From contig NZ_JAFBCU010000001.1 in assembly GCF_016907875.1 (NCBI RefSeq), positions 1,922,001 to 1,986,000 of the forward strand: a stretch of 64,000 bases of DNA, written 5' to 3'. Below are positions 29,114-37,718 of this stretch, in pieces. The position numbers and the translations under genes were made by a program. The stretch comes from Arthrobacter roseus. Lineage in GTDB: Bacteria > Actinomycetota > Actinomycetes > Actinomycetales > Micrococcaceae. Below the pieces are notes generated by a model. That model worked only from the letters and a program-made list of their open reading frames with translations. It was not told the DNA's origin and searched no databases. The stretch's first letter is position 1; each line of letters begins with the position of its first letter.

Positions 29114-29141
29114 AGTGTATTCGAATATATGTTCGAAACAA
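29114..29141 (-). promoter_or_regulatory. LexA-controlled promoter of the DUF6504-dnaE2 unit
   Basis: On the minus strand TTGTTT (29141-29136) and TACACT (29119-29114) are 16 bp apart, a good -35/-10 pair. The spacer is filled by the dyad TCGAATATATGTTCGA (29121-29136), 11 of 12 matches to the actinobacterial SOS consensus TCGAAC-N4-GTTCGA. LexA bound here would block RNA polymerase directly. Confidence 0.85.
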
Positions 29142-29153
29142 TACGGGCGGCAA

Positions 29154-29891
29154 TTAGGTCACTGGTGTGATGAGGTCCTGCGAATCGTTGCGCACGTTCC
29201 CTACCTCGGAGCCCACCCTGTCCAGACGCCATGCGGACGCGGCGTCGAAGGCGCCGTTGCGCACCAGGTCAAGCAGTGTTGCTCCGTCACCGTTACCCGG
29301 GTGGAGCCATTCGCTCATGGTTTCAGTGGACATGGGTATGGGCAGCCGGTCATGCAGGCTAGCCAGTTCGTCGAGGACCCCAGGTGCCCCTGGTTCCGGT
29401 GACGCCATGGTGATCACGGAGGTGGAGAGCAGCCAGCGCTCTGGATCGCTGTCCTCTTTCGTGGGATCCTTCCACCAGCTGTACAGCCCCGCGAAGAAGG
29501 TCAGGCGGCCGTCCCCGCGGTGGACAAAGAAGGGGGTTTTGCTACCGCCAGGTTCCTTGCGCCATTCGTAGTAGCCCTCTACCGGCACAGCGCAGCGCCG
29601 GGACTTCACGGAGGATTTGAAGGTGGGCTTCTCCGCCGCGGTCTCGCTACGGGCGTTGAAGGCACGCACACCCACGGACATATCCTTGGCCCAGCTGGAA
29701 ACAAGGCCCCACCTGGCCACGTGCACCTGACGGGTCACAGTTCCGTCAATCAGACGCTCCAGAACAATCGGAACATCCGAGGTGGGAGCGACATTCCATG
29801 ACTGCCTCAGCTGAAGGGCGTCGTCGGTCTCTGCCTCCGCCTCAGCGATGAGGTCTCCTGCAGCACGAGCCATAACGTAACGTCCACACAT
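29154..29891 (-). CDS. SRAP/HMCES (YedK) family DNA-protein crosslinking protein
   Basis: Shields abasic sites in single-stranded DNA by forming a covalent thiazolidine crosslink through Cys2. 245 residues. MCGRYVMAR gives the invariant Cys2 and fixes the ATG at 29891. NVAPTSDVPIV carries the conserved Asn, ARSETAAEKPTFKSS and RRCAVPVEGYYEW the central strand and catalytic Glu, and HDRLPIPM the His. It lies immediately upstream of the SOS-controlled mutagenesis genes, fitting a shared role in DNA damage, though its own promoter has no SOS box that I can see. Confidence 0.93.
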   Translation of the reverse strand: MCGRYVMARAAGDLIAEAEAETDDALQLRQSWNVAPTSDVPIVLERLIDGTVTRQVHVARWGLVSSWAKDMSVGVRAFNARSETAAEKPTFKSSVKSRRCAVPVEGYYEWRKEPGGSKTPFFVHRGDGRLTFFAGLYSWWKDPTKEDSDPERWLLSTSVITMASPEPGAPGVLDELASLHDRLPIPMSTETMSEWLHPGNGDGATLLDLVRNGAFDAASAWRLDRVGSEVGNVRNDSQDLITPVT

Positions 29892-29937
29892 ACTGCCAAG
29901 TCAACCACCCGTGCTTCGTGCGTGCCAATGGCCCTAA

Positions 29938-30846
29938 TCAGGGCCGTTCAGTAGCGGTTCCAAAACGCTCCACGATGATCTTTCGAGCAGCCCGTCCTTC
30001 GGGGGTTGGTGTCAGCGGGTAAACGTGCACCAACCCGTCTCCTTCGTGGAACTCGACGACGACGTCGGCCCTTGAGGCCTTGTCAACCAGGAGGCGTGTG
30101 TCCGGGTGGACCATGTCGCGTGTTCCACAGAAAATGGTCAGCGGACCGATTCCGGACAGCTCAGCATTGAGTGGACTGACCAGCGGATCCTCAACAGAGC
30201 GCTCGCCGCGCCATTGTTCAATGAACACCTGAGTTCCTTCGCGTCCCAGCCACGGATCGGTGCGCAGGACGACGTCGATCTGCGGGTTCTTGAGCGAAAG
30301 GTCCAGGGCTGGAGCGATCAAAACCGTTTGTGGAAGGACCATCTCATGCTCATCGCGTAGTAAGACTGCAGCGGATAACGCGATCTCGCCGCCGGCAGAA
30401 TCTCCGCCCAGCGTTGTTTCGCCATACAGCGCAACGCTGTTGAGAACGAGCTCGACGACTTTGCGGATGACCTCTTCCGCGGTGCCGAACGGCACCAGCG
30501 GGTAAATCGGGACAGTGACAGCTACCTTTGCCTCCGCGGCGATCTGTGCTGCGAGCTGCCAGTGTTGTAATGCAATCTCGTTCACCCATCCACCGCCGTG
30601 GAGGTAGACCGCTCCCCCAACGACACGACCGGTTTTGGGAGTCAGCGTATAAACGGGCCAGCCTTGAGCGTGATCCACCGATACAGACACATCCCGACGC
30701 AGCAGTGACGGCGGCCCATAAGAGCTTGGACGAATACTGCGCTTGGCCATGTGCTCTCTGGCCTTTTCTGGGCTCCTGAACACCGCATTGGCCTGGGTGA
30801 GCTTGAGGAAAACTGGCATGAGACGACTGGCGAAACTTGGCAACAC
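29938..30846 (-). CDS. Alpha/beta hydrolase (HSL/LipN-type esterase)
   Basis: 302-residue putative carboxylesterase of the hormone-sensitive lipase family. HGGGW near residue 83 is the oxyanion-hole motif; GGDSAGGEIAL near 147 contains the nucleophile serine; the Asp is in CGTRDMVHPDTRL (~250) and the His in DGLVHVYPL (~278), completing the triad. No signal peptide. Substrate unknown. It runs downstream toward the SRAP gene with a 46-bp gap. Confidence 0.88.
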   Translation of the reverse strand: MLPSFASRLMPVFLKLTQANAVFRSPEKAREHMAKRSIRPSSYGPPSLLRRDVSVSVDHAQGWPVYTLTPKTGRVVGGAVYLHGGGWVNEIALQHWQLAAQIAAEAKVAVTVPIYPLVPFGTAEEVIRKVVELVLNSVALYGETTLGGDSAGGEIALSAAVLLRDEHEMVLPQTVLIAPALDLSLKNPQIDVVLRTDPWLGREGTQVFIEQWRGERSVEDPLVSPLNAELSGIGPLTIFCGTRDMVHPDTRLLVDKASRADVVVEFHEGDGLVHVYPLTPTPEGRAARKIIVERFGTATERP

Positions 30847-31263
30847 GGTCTCCTTAGGGGTGACTCACTCGATGAGGATCTGCCTCAGAGCCTAGTGGTA
30901 GCGTGGCACCCAACGGGGCCAAACTCTTAAACGGTCACTACGAAGAGTTGCACGTCGCCGACCTGAGCCAGCCACGTTCCTCCGAACCACTTGCTGAGCT
31001 GCGGCCGGTCCCTTCTCCCCTCGACGCACCCAAGGAGATACTCCCGCCGAACCTCGAAGGTCGTCAATCGTTTATAGGTTTTATCTTCTTCGTGCTGAAC
31101 GCCGACTAGGCTCGTGAAAATGAGCACTACGATTGACGCAAGTACAACAGATCCCTTTGTCGCCAGGCCCGTGATTCACGGCCTACGGTCACTCCTTCGT
31201 CCATTTACACCGGATTGGCCTTGACCCCGGATGGTGGACACCTCACAAGAGAGAATGTTCACT
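30847..31263. other. Intergenic region between esterase and transposase
   Basis: No convincing gene. A minus-strand frame at 30927-31127 is open, but I cannot support it by motif or ribosome-binding site. The segment around 31219-31240 (CCGGATGGTGGACACC) resembles an IS3-family terminal repeat and probably marks the left end of the element whose orfA begins at 31264. Confidence 0.4.
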
Positions 31264-32508
31264 ATGGCAAGAGCACGTCGGGAGTTCACTCCTGAATACA
31301 AGGACGAGGCAGTGAGGCTGGTCCTCACCACTGGTAGGCCGGTTGCGACTGTTGCCCGGGAGCTCGGTATCAACGAGGCGACCCTGGGCCGGTGGGTCAA
31401 CAGCTTCAAGGCCCGCAATGACACCGGTGAGACCGATGTGACGGAGTCCGAAAGGGCTGAGTTGCTGCGACTGCGGAAAGAGAACGCGGACTTGAAACTT
31501 GATCGGGCGGACATTGCGATGGGGATCCGGGCTGGTCATACGGACCGGCAGATCGGGGTGGAGATCGGCCGGGACCATACGATCGTATGGCGGGAACGGA
31601 ACCGGAACTCCACGAGGACTCGTGGCTACAAACCGGTGACCGCGGACTGTGAGGCAGAGGATCGTCGGAAGCGCCCGCAGGCCCGCAAAATCGATACGGA
31701 CCCGGTCCTCGCTGCCCGGGTGAAAGCGGACCTGTTCCGCTCCAGGACACCACGTCAAGTAGCTGGGCGTTTGCTTTTGGAGGCCACGGACTCCAGCGTT
31801 GAACCCATGGTCAAATCCCCCGACGCGCAAGGCCGGACTGTGTCTCACGAAGCGATCTACCGGTGGATTTACGCGATGCCTAAAGGCGAGCTCGCACGGG
31901 AAGGAATCCTGCTGCAATCCAAGCGCACCGCTAGGAAGCGTCGCAAGCCCCTTGGTGAGCGTACCGGCGGGAGGATCATCGGGATGGTCAGTATCGATGA
32001 TCGGCCCGAGACCGCAACGGACCGTCGTGTTCCTGGGTCCTGGGAAGGGGATCTAGTGATCGGCAGGGCGGGCAAGACCGCTGTGGCTACTCTGGTGGAG
32101 CGCTCCAGTAGGTTCCTGATCATGCTGGGTCTGCCCGAGGGTAAGAAGGCCGCTGGCCTGGCTGATGTCCTCATCGATCGGGTCAACGATCTGCCGGCGC
32201 TGATGCGCGGCTCTTTGACCTGGGATCAGGGAACCGAGATGGCCCGACATGCGCAGCTGACCGTGGCCACGGAGCTGCCGGTCTACTTCGCCCACCCCCA
32301 CTCTCCGTGGGAGCGGGGCTCGAATGAGAACACGAACGGACTGATCAGGGAGTATCTACCCAAAGGCATTGAGATCACCAGCCACCAGCCCTACCTCGAC
32401 GCTATCGCCGATGAACTCAATGACCGCCCACGCGCCACCCTGGGATACCTCACACCACGAGAAGTATTCACCAAACTACTCAACGACGATGTTGCTACCA
32501 CCGCTTGA
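31264..32508 (+). CDS. Chimeric transposase: IS3 OrfA N-terminus joined to an IS30 transposase
   Basis: 414 residues. Residues 1-~80 (ARREFTPEYKDEAVRLVLTT, GINEATLGRWV, a leucine-zipper ESERAELLRLRKENADLKLDRA) are the helix-turn-helix half of an IS3-family OrfA. From ADIAMGIRAGHTDRQIG on, it is an IS30-family transposase with HTH, HEAIYRWIY and the DDE catalytic core: GSWEGDLVIG (D), LTWDQGTEMA (D), NENTNGLIREYLPKG (E). The joint falls at a shared LDRA. No IS3 OrfB follows, so IS30 replaced the rest of the IS3 element in frame. Whether the fused protein is active is unknown. The start ATG 31264 is the IS3 OrfA start; 31231 is also open. Confidence 0.85.
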   Translation: MARARREFTPEYKDEAVRLVLTTGRPVATVARELGINEATLGRWVNSFKARNDTGETDVTESERAELLRLRKENADLKLDRADIAMGIRAGHTDRQIGVEIGRDHTIVWRERNRNSTRTRGYKPVTADCEAEDRRKRPQARKIDTDPVLAARVKADLFRSRTPRQVAGRLLLEATDSSVEPMVKSPDAQGRTVSHEAIYRWIYAMPKGELAREGILLQSKRTARKRRKPLGERTGGRIIGMVSIDDRPETATDRRVPGSWEGDLVIGRAGKTAVATLVERSSRFLIMLGLPEGKKAAGLADVLIDRVNDLPALMRGSLTWDQGTEMARHAQLTVATELPVYFAHPHSPWERGSNENTNGLIREYLPKGIEITSHQPYLDAIADELNDRPRATLGYLTPREVFTKLLNDDVATTA

Positions 32509-32838
32509 CACCAAGAATCGTCCGTTTTGGTAACGCAGGCGTAGTTGCGAGACGCTTTGAGACCACGGCTGACAGGTGAACAACCTGGCATACCGCCCAG
32601 TCTTCGTTAAAACTCGGGATCAGTGTTCGCTGTTCCTGTTGTGGGTCATCCCCCTGTGGGCGGGTGGAGCCCTTGTGGTCCAGCTCGAAGCCGTCCATCT
32701 GGGGGTGAGCCGCAGCATCTACACTAGCTCAACACCCTGTCCTGGCTTCGTGGCGACAAACTCGGGCGCCGTCCGCGGCGGATTTTTGAGGGTATGGTCA
32801 AAAGGTATTGTCCCGCGAGAAAGAAGGGGAACACAGGG
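32509..32838. other. Gap between IS30 and the K+ channel gene
   Basis: No gene seen. The first ~60 bases probably include the IS30 right end (TTGCGAGACGCTTTGAG). The channel promoter must lie in the rest. Confidence 0.35.
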
Positions 32839-33867
32839 ATGCCATTTGTACTGTCCCGTCTGATCCGGCGGCTCAGGCGTTCGCGTTTCTGGGTGATGCC
32901 GGCGCTCATCATCATCGTGGTGTTCCTCACCAGTTGGCCCCTCATGATTTGGGCTGAGCCGTCCAGCAACACAATCACTTCGGCGGAGAGTTACTGGTGG
33001 TGGTTTTTGGTCACCTCCGCCACGGTCGGATACGGCGACTTTTTCCCGACCACGGTCGGCGGTCGCCTCGTCGGGGTTTACGTCATTGTCGGCGGCATCG
33101 TTACACTGACCACCCTGTTTACCCGGATCGCAATGGCGATCGAGAATTCGAAGGGACAACGCATGAAGGGCCAGTTGGATCTGGATATGTCGGACCACCT
33201 CGTGATCGTGGGCTACACCCCCGGGCGCACCGAACGGCTGCTTCACGAGATTACCGCCGATGATGCCCCTGCGGTTGCCCTGTGCGCTTGGGAGGATGTT
33301 CCGGAGAATCCGGTGCCCGAGCAGCCCGATCTTGGTTTCGTCCGCGGTGATCTTGCCGAGGAAAGCGTGCTGCGGCGTGCCGGGGTGCACCGTGCCGCGC
33401 GCGTGCTCATCGACGCCCGCGACGATAATGAAGCACTTGCCGTCACCGTGGCAGTCACGCATGTGAACCCCAACGCGCACACAGTCGTTACGCTGCGCGA
33501 TATGAACCGCGCCCTCAACTTCTCCTATGTCGACGCAGACGTCCGCTGTGTACAGTGGCACTCGCCTCGCCTTGCGACTGAAGAGCTGCAGGATCCCGGC
33601 ATCGCTGTCGTTTACGCTGACCTCATGAGCCACGGCGGCCGGAATACCTACAGCACGCCCCTGCCAGAGGCGCTCCCGCAGGTAAATTTCGGACAAGTCC
33701 AGGAAGCAATGGGACGGAGCTTCACCACCACGGTGCTCGCTGTCCAGCACGAAGGGGCTGTGATCAACCCCGGTTGGGACACACAACTGCCCGAAAGTGC
33801 TGTCCTGTACTACGTGGGAGAGCGCAGGCTCTCCCCTGAGGAGATTATCCGCGCCCTTGCACGGTAG
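32839..33867 (+). CDS. Two-TM potassium channel with RCK (TrkA-N) domain
   Basis: 342-residue membrane protein, probably a tetrameric K+ channel of the MthK/KtrA-like type. Helix 1 (~17-36, PALIIIVVFLTSWPLMIWA); pore helix and selectivity filter TSATVGYGDFFPTTVGG (~60-75); helix 2 (VGVYVIVGGIVTLTTLFT). A Rossmann-like RCK domain follows (DHLVIVGYTPGRTERLL, FVRGDLAEESVLRRAGVHRAARVLI), then an RCK-C-like tail. ATG 32839 follows AAGGGG; the frame is open to 32794. GYGD shows K+ selectivity; the ligand of the RCK domain cannot be read. Confidence 0.9.
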   Translation: MPFVLSRLIRRLRRSRFWVMPALIIIVVFLTSWPLMIWAEPSSNTITSAESYWWWFLVTSATVGYGDFFPTTVGGRLVGVYVIVGGIVTLTTLFTRIAMAIENSKGQRMKGQLDLDMSDHLVIVGYTPGRTERLLHEITADDAPAVALCAWEDVPENPVPEQPDLGFVRGDLAEESVLRRAGVHRAARVLIDARDDNEALAVTVAVTHVNPNAHTVVTLRDMNRALNFSYVDADVRCVQWHSPRLATEELQDPGIAVVYADLMSHGGRNTYSTPLPEALPQVNFGQVQEAMGRSFTTTVLAVQHEGAVINPGWDTQLPESAVLYYVGERRLSPEEIIRALAR

Positions 33868-34195
33868 CCCGCGGACGTATCGCGGTAACGCGAAACCGGC
33901 CCCAGATCAAATAGCTGCGGGGCGCCTCACTGATGCGGCCATTTCGTAAAACAACAGTTCAACGAGACACGCAAACGAACCATTCGACTGGGCATGCTGG
34001 CCCGGTGTGAATCGAAGCGGTATTTGGAGGCGTTCTGTCAGCGCTATGTGGCGGGTCCAGCTCAGTGCTCAGAGCATTTCCTATGGCCGCGGCGACCGCC
34101 ATGGCCGGTGTTCGGCAAGAGTAGTGCCCCGCAGAAACGTATATCGCGCGCCACGCGCCCATTCCGGCCGCCCGTGGCGTCGCCTTCGGTCCCAA
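33868..34195. other. Gap between K+ channel and serine recombinase
   Basis: No supported gene, RNA or repeat seen. Short open frames here lack motifs and ribosome-binding sites. Confidence 0.4.
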
Positions 34196-34768
34196 TCAGA
34201 GCACGTCGTTGCTTCCCATGCTCAGGTACCGGTACACGGTGGCGCGGCTTACCCCGATGATCTTCCCGATATCGGCAGGGGCGAGGCCCTGAACCTTCAG
34301 ATCACGGGCGCGCTTGACCGTCACATGGTCTGCGGTAACTTCCCGCCGGCCGGCCTTCCGCCCGTGTTCGGCGGCTGCGGCCATGCCAGCCCTTGTCCGC
34401 TCGGCCAGTTGGTCGCGCTCAAGCTGGGCGAACGCGGACATGACGGTGAGCATGGCTCTGCCCATCGACCCGGTTGTGCTGATGCCTTCCGTGACGCTGC
34501 GGAAGTGCACACCCCGGTGTTCCAGATCATCGATGAGAGCCAGCAGGTTGCGAATGTTTCGCCCCAGCCGGTCTAACTTCCAGACCACGACCTCATCGCC
34601 CTCCCGAAGATGGTCGAGCATCTTGTCCATTTCGGACCGACTGGCCCTCGTTCCGCTCACACCATGATCGGTAAAAATCCGCTTACAGCCCGCAGCAGTC
34701 AACGCCGCACACTGCAGGTCCGCGTTCTGTTCCAGCGTGCTGACCCTGGCATACCCGATACTTCCCAC
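34196..34768 (-). CDS. Serine recombinase (resolvase/invertase family)
   Basis: About 190 residues. The N-terminal resolvase domain has GYARVSTLEQN with the catalytic Ser, KLDRLGRNIRNLL, and FAQLERDQLAERTRAGM; the C-terminal HTH is GLAPADIGKIIGVSRATVYRYL. It would cut and rejoin DNA at a res or inversion site. GTG 34768 with GGGGAG six bases before is the likely start (34774 is also possible). Its 5' region (34800-34860) contains CTCACGTGAG and other short dyads that could be its res site. The 52-bp repeat bounding the SulP segment begins ~125 bp away. Confidence 0.9.
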   Translation of the reverse strand: MGSIGYARVSTLEQNADLQCAALTAAGCKRIFTDHGVSGTRASRSEMDKMLDHLREGDEVVVWKLDRLGRNIRNLLALIDDLEHRGVHFRSVTEGISTTGSMGRAMLTVMSAFAQLERDQLAERTRAGMAAAAEHGRKAGRREVTADHVTVKRARDLKVQGLAPADIGKIIGVSRATVYRYLSMGSNDVL

Positions 34769-34774
34769 GCCCAC

Positions 34775-34894
34775 TCCCCTACCAGCTCATCAAAGGCCCT
34801 AATCTGCTTTGTTGAGAATAGCTCACGTGAGACACATTACTGAGACAAGACACGACCACGGGAACCGCCGCGAACACTGGGCTTCAACCAACCG
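34775..34894. promoter_or_regulatory. Probable res/promoter region of the recombinase
   Basis: Located 5' of the recombinase; contains the perfect palindrome CTCACGTGAG (34823-34832 region) and AT-richer spacers, as expected for a crossover/binding site, but subsites were not resolved by eye. Confidence 0.35.
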
Positions 34895-34946
34895 TGTGAC
34901 TGTTAACCGAAAATGGCGGTTAATCGCAGCTTGAATTGGCGGTTCT
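34895..34946 (+). repeat. Left copy of a 52-bp inverted repeat (TGTGACTGTTA... end)
   Basis: Matches the reverse complement of 38504-38555 at 46 of 52 positions. It begins TGTGACTG and ends GGCGGTTCT, with an internal repeated core (AATGGCGGTTA / ATTGGCGGTTC), as in transposase-binding termini. Together with the right copy it brackets 3661 bp holding SulP, MerR and a TA pair. Confidence 0.75.
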
Positions 34947-35217
34947 TGTGTCCTGCAATCGGATCAATCCGTTACTGGTAATGATCAAGCGATGGGTCCG
35001 AAGAGAGTGTTTTTTCCCAGGAAGGCTACCAAGGCAACAACACCCCCGGTAACCGAAACGCGGAGCACTGACGCAGGCGCAATTCATACGGTTATATGAC
35101 GCCCGACCGCCCAGTGAGGATCTTTGGGACTCTATCGACGCCCACCGAGCTTTTAGCGGAGGGCCATCTGCTTATCGGACCCAACGGTCCCGGATTCGTG
35201 CCAGGGAATCAGCGGGA
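34947..35217. other. Gap inside left repeat, before sulP
   Basis: No supported gene. A short plus-strand frame at 35096 overlaps the end of sulP and is probably a shadow. Confidence 0.35.
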
Positions 35218-36741
35218 TCAGTGGCCAGCGCCGAGTTTGCCGCCGAGGCGTTCGCGCATGAGTACGCTGGCGTCGTTGAGTCCGATGATCTCTACGGTCT
35301 TGCCGTGGTGGTGGTATTTCTCGGTGATCCCGTCCAGTGATGCGATGGTGGAGGCGTCCCACAGGTGCGATCCGCTCATATCGATCAAGATCCTATCCGG
35401 GTCCAACGCGTAGTCGAACTGCGTATAAAGATCATTGGAAGACGCGAAGAAGAGTTCTCCGTCGACCTTGTAGGTGGCGGCTTGTTCACCGTTGACCTCC
35501 GTTACGGTCCGGTCCACGGTTACGAAGTGGGCCACCCGGCGGGCGAAGAGCACCATGGCCACCAGCACACCGACGCCAACGCCGATGGCGAGGTTGTGGG
35601 TGACCACAACCACGACCACGGTGGAGATCATGACGATGGTTTCACTCTTAGGCATCATCCGCAGCGTGGAAGGGCGGACGCTGTGCCAGTCGAAGGTCGC
35701 CACCGCGACGAAGATCATCACTGCGACCAGGGCGGCCATGGGAATGACCGCGACAATGCCGCCCAGGGCAACCACCAGGATCAGCAGGAACATTCCGGCC
35801 ATGAAGGTGGAGATCCGCGTCCGCGCACCGGAGGCTTTCACGTTGATCATGGTCTGACCGATCATCGCGCAGCCGCCCATGCCTCCGAAGAACCCGGTGA
35901 TGACGTTCGCTGCCCCCTGGCCCCAGGACTCACGGGTCTTGTTGGAGCGGGTATCGGTCACGTCGTCCACCAGCTTGGCCGTCATCAAAGACTCCAGCAG
36001 CCCCACAAAGGCCATGGCCAGTGCGAAAGGAGCAATGATCTGGAAGGTTTCCAGGCTAAACGGCAAGTTCGGGATGAACAGCGAAGGCAGATTGTCGGGC
36101 AGCTCACCCTTGTCCCCGACGGTCGGCACCGCAACCGCGGCGAACACCGTAAAGAAAGTGAGAACGACAATGGCAACCAGTGGTGCGGGCACGACTTTGG
36201 TCATTTTAGGCAGACCGAAAACGATCAGCAGACCCAAGGCCACCAACGGATACACGAGCCAGGAGACACCGAGCAGTTCCGATACCTGGGACATGAAAAT
36301 CAGGATCGCCAACGCATTGACGAACCCAACCATTACCGAACGCGGAATGAACCTCATCAGTTTCGCAACACCGGTCAGGCCAAGGATCACCTGGAAGATT
36401 CCCGCCAGTATGACCGCGGCGATAAAGTAATCGACGCCGTGACTTGCCACCAGCGGTGCGATCACCAACGCTATCGCACCGGTAGCGCCGGAAATCATGG
36501 CCGGCCGGCCACCAAGGAAAGCGATGGATACTGCCATGGTGAAGGAGGCAAAGAGACCGATGCGCGGGTCTACCCCCGCAATGATGGAAAATGCGATCGC
36601 TTCGGGAATCAACGCCAGAGCCACCACCAGGCCGGCCAGCACCTCGGTTTTCAGGCGCCGCGGGGATTTCAGCGTCCCTGTAACGGATTGCAGCTGCTCA
36701 GGAGTCAGCACCGGTACGTGTCCGGTGGTTGTGGTCGCCAT
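35218..36741 (-). CDS. SulP family anion permease (sulfate/bicarbonate type)
   Basis: 507 residues; membrane transporter of sulfate, bicarbonate or a related anion. The membrane domain (~25-400, about 14 segments) begins with LAGLVVALALIPEAIAFSIIAGVDP, the SulP signature, and contains GFFGGMGGCAMIGQTMINVKAS. The C-terminal STAS domain (~415-500) includes FFASSNDLYTQFDYAL and ILIDMSGSHLWDASTIASLDGI. ATG 36741 has CGGAG upstream; 36786 is open but weak. It is divergent from a MerR regulator with an operator dyad between them, suggesting regulation by it. Specificity (SulP vs BicA) cannot be decided. Confidence 0.9.
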   Translation of the reverse strand: MATTTTGHVPVLTPEQLQSVTGTLKSPRRLKTEVLAGLVVALALIPEAIAFSIIAGVDPRIGLFASFTMAVSIAFLGGRPAMISGATGAIALVIAPLVASHGVDYFIAAVILAGIFQVILGLTGVAKLMRFIPRSVMVGFVNALAILIFMSQVSELLGVSWLVYPLVALGLLIVFGLPKMTKVVPAPLVAIVVLTFFTVFAAVAVPTVGDKGELPDNLPSLFIPNLPFSLETFQIIAPFALAMAFVGLLESLMTAKLVDDVTDTRSNKTRESWGQGAANVITGFFGGMGGCAMIGQTMINVKASGARTRISTFMAGMFLLILVVALGGIVAVIPMAALVAVMIFVAVATFDWHSVRPSTLRMMPKSETIVMISTVVVVVVTHNLAIGVGVGVLVAMVLFARRVAHFVTVDRTVTEVNGEQAATYKVDGELFFASSNDLYTQFDYALDPDRILIDMSGSHLWDASTIASLDGITEKYHHHGKTVEIIGLNDASVLMRERLGGKLGAGH

Positions 36742-36863
36742 AATGGCTCCGTTCAAGGTCAAGAAGACGCACAGCAGCGCCTTCACTTTTCAGAAGAAAT
36801 AAAGGGGGCGCGGCACCGCGCCGGGAAGAGGGGAACGACTTTGAAGGTTCACCGCTCACAAAC

Positions 36864-36891
36864 AACTCTACCCTAACGTGATGGTAGAGTT
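36864..36891. promoter_or_regulatory. MerR-type operator between sulP and its regulator
   Basis: AACTCTACC and GGTAGAGTT form a perfect 9-bp dyad around a 10-bp spacer, the classical layout of MerR-family operators within a long-spaced promoter. It lies 29 bp before the merR-family start codon and 123 bp before sulP. Confidence 0.8.
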
Positions 36892-36919
36892 TGAGCCGGT
36901 ATCAGGACGGAGAGCTTTG

Positions 36920-37297
36920 ATGACAGCTAAAACCAGCAGTTCCACTATGCATATCGGCGAGCTGGCAGACAGAACCGGGCTGTCTCTGCGGACAATCCGG
37001 CACTATGACGACGTCGGACTGCTCCCGGCAACGGCACGCACAGACGGCGGCTTCCGCGTGTACTCGGAAAACGATTTCGACCGTCTCGTGGTCATCAAGC
37101 AAATGAAGCCTTTGGGGTTCTCGCTTGAGGAAATGGCCGAAATACTCAGCATCCTGGCAACCTATGACATATCAAGTAATGGCATGGATGGCAGGATGGC
37201 TGAGTTTCTGGAGAAGGCCGTGAACCAACGGACTAAAATGGCCCGCAACCTGACCCAGGCTGACGATTTCATTCAAAGGCTCAGCGGCCAGTCCTGA
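36920..37297 (+). CDS. MerR family transcriptional regulator
   Basis: 125 residues. The N-terminal winged helix is textbook: MHIGELADRTGLSLRTIRHYDDVGLLPATARTDGGFRVY, followed by IKQMKPLGFSLEEMAEIL and a dimerisation coiled coil. The C-terminal effector part is short (~30 residues) and has no cysteines, so it is not a metal-thiol sensor of the MerR/CueR kind. The ATG at 36920 has GGAGAG upstream. It is divergent from sulP, with its operator dyad at 36864-36891, so it probably autoregulates and controls sulP. Confidence 0.88.
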   Translation: MTAKTSSSTMHIGELADRTGLSLRTIRHYDDVGLLPATARTDGGFRVYSENDFDRLVVIKQMKPLGFSLEEMAEILSILATYDISSNGMDGRMAEFLEKAVNQRTKMARNLTQADDFIQRLSGQS

Positions 37298-37718
37298 TCA
37301 ATCGTGCGTGCGGGCTGTAGTTGACTCCTCTTCCCGGCACGCACCCCACACTGGGCACTTTGGCCACCATGGCCGGTCGCCGAGGAAAGACCAGTAACGT
37401 TCGTTTTCGCTACAAACCTCCAACATGCGCAGATGTCATTTTCAGAAGTCGGCTGCATTGGGTTTCCTCGCAGTAGCGCACGAGTGAAGCTGGCTTCTGA
37501 AAATGACAGGATTTCTGCGGGTGGGGGAGTCTCGTAAATGTGTCGCGGTGGGGGAATCCCCTACCGCTGCACCAGCCCGGGCCCGAAATCCGACGGAACT
37601 AGGTGGGCTCAGCACCGGCACTGTTGCTGGTTCGTTGGCTGTTACGTATGAAGAGCCGGTGCGTGCGCGTCGGTTCTTCGGTTGCCATCCCTTCTCTGAG
37701 CGATTGGCCGTAGTTAAG
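37298..37718. other. Gap holding a short Tn402-like repeat pair
   Basis: No supported gene. Contains the 75-bp repeat pair at 37434-37508; the rest shows nothing recognisable. Confidence 0.4.
37434..37508. repeat. 75-bp pair of inverted Tn402-like termini
   Basis: TGTCATTTTCAGAAGTC (from 37434) and its inverted partner CTTCTGAAAATGACA (to 37508) bracket only ~45 bp. The outer sequence is that of Tn402/Tn5053-family (class 1 integron carrier) terminal repeats, TGTCATTTTCAGAAGAC. Either a miniature element or a deletion remnant. Confidence 0.75.

Noticed and set aside
35365-36876. 503-residue plus-strand open frame opposite sulP
   Set aside because: Very His/Gln/Arg/Asp-rich antisense shadow of a clear SulP gene; no start signal and no domain.
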